Source: Streptomyces sp. NBC_00239 (GTDB taxonomy: Bacteria > Actinomycetota > Actinomycetes > Streptomycetales > Streptomycetaceae). Taken from it: a stretch of 64,000 bases of DNA. Numbering within the stretch: the first letter of the stretch is position 1; each line of letters begins with the position of its first letter. The notes beneath the pieces were generated by a model. That model saw nothing but the letters and a program-made list of their open reading frames with translations. It searched no databases and was not told the origin of the DNA. The translations under genes and the position numbers were made by a program. Below, one piece after another: positions 63,894 through 64,000 of this stretch. The stretch lies in assembly GCF_036194065.1 (NCBI RefSeq), contig NZ_CP108097.1:124001-188000 (forward strand). Direction: 5' to 3'.

Positions 63894-64000
63894 TCAGGCC
63901 GCGGCCCGGTCGTGTGCGGCCGCCAGGTGGGCGGCGGCGGCTTCCTGGAGGTGCGTGATGTCGCTGGAGACGGTGACGAAGGTGAAGCCCTCGTCCAGCC
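63894..64000 (-). CDS. HpcH/HpaI aldolase family protein (C-terminal end only)
   Basis: Only the last 35 residues are inside the window: LDEGFTFVTVSSDITHLQ, then an Ala/His-rich helix ending AHDRAAA. GFTFVTVSSD resembles the last strand of HpcH/HpaI-type pyruvate aldolases. It is the first visible gene of the leftward block 3 operon, about 107 bp before the cysteine-synthase-like gene. The assignment rests on a short segment. Confidence 0.55.
   Translation of the reverse strand, partial: LDEGFTFVTVSSDITHLQEAAAAHLAAAHDRAAA

Overview
The window is high-GC actinobacterial DNA that reads as a Streptomyces accessory region. Codons end mostly in G or C, genes overlap in ATGA junctions, and there are SARP, LmbU-type and gamma-butyrolactone (GBL) regulators and a rare TTA codon. 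Three biosynthetic blocks lie side by side.

Block 1 (1 to about 20.8 kb) is a nonribosomal peptide locus with its own piperazic acid supply. A leftward operon holds an MbtH protein, an LmbU-family regulator, a stand-alone adenylation enzyme, a free carrier protein, an FAD enzyme and the first C-A module of an NRPS that leaves the window. That A domain reads DVFSVASYA at its specificity positions, which I recall as the piperazate code. An ornithine N-hydroxylase (19095-20447) and a PaiB-fold protein of the KtzT piperazate synthase type (18151-18795) face each other across one promoter region. An embedded argC-J-B-D set without argR would feed ornithine. A tnpB-only IS605-type element sits exactly between argJ and argB. 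The block also has a type II thioesterase, a SARP activator, a second LmbU-type regulator, a second MbtH protein and a secreted serine-hydrolase-fold protein whose three catalytic motifs are all altered.

An export and regulation segment follows (21.2-25.0 kb). It has a two-DNA-binding-domain regulator with an operator array, a DUF4097-like protein, a DrrAB-type ABC exporter and an orphan copy of the exporter ATPase's C-terminal domain.

Block 2 (25.1-44.4 kb) is a type II aromatic polyketide locus: type II TE, KS-alpha, KS-beta (CLF), ACP, two flavin monooxygenases, an acyl-CoA ligase, an ActIII-type ketoreductase, two tandem aromatase/cyclases, an acyl-CoA-dehydrogenase-like protein, a PPTase, an acyl-CoA carboxylase epsilon subunit and two SnoaL/NTF2-like proteins. 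It also encodes an 807-residue protein that joins an NRPS condensation domain to a truncated thioesterase-like domain.

The main result of the hunt is a shared regulatory code. By eye, 11-bp-period SARP heptamer arrays precede the NRPS operon, the second LmbU gene, the ornithine hydroxylase gene and essentially every transcription unit of the polyketide block, while only one SARP gene (8287-9291) is visible. A second family of 18-28 bp palindromes, close to the reported LmbU core, recurs only in block 1. This suggests that the piperazate NRPS and the aromatic PKS are one co-regulated system, with the condensation-domain protein as a candidate bridge.

A GBL signalling module follows (45.0-50.4 kb): two TetR receptor-type proteins, an AfsA homologue, a TTA-containing P450 and an NmrA-like reductase, with three ARE-like operators. 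Then come miscellaneous genes (GtrA, MDR oxidoreductase, secreted SGNH-like protein, AhpD-like protein).

Block 3 (54.2-64.0 kb) is a leftward, tightly overlapping operon: HpcH/HpaI-like aldolase (partial), cysteine-synthase-like PLP enzyme, asparagine synthetase, PrpF-like isomerase, acyl-CoA-dehydrogenase-fold protein, dihydroorotase-like cyclic amidohydrolase, FAD monooxygenase and an SH3-like protein, with an MHS-type transporter further left. I do not recognise its product; it looks like an undescribed small-molecule pathway.
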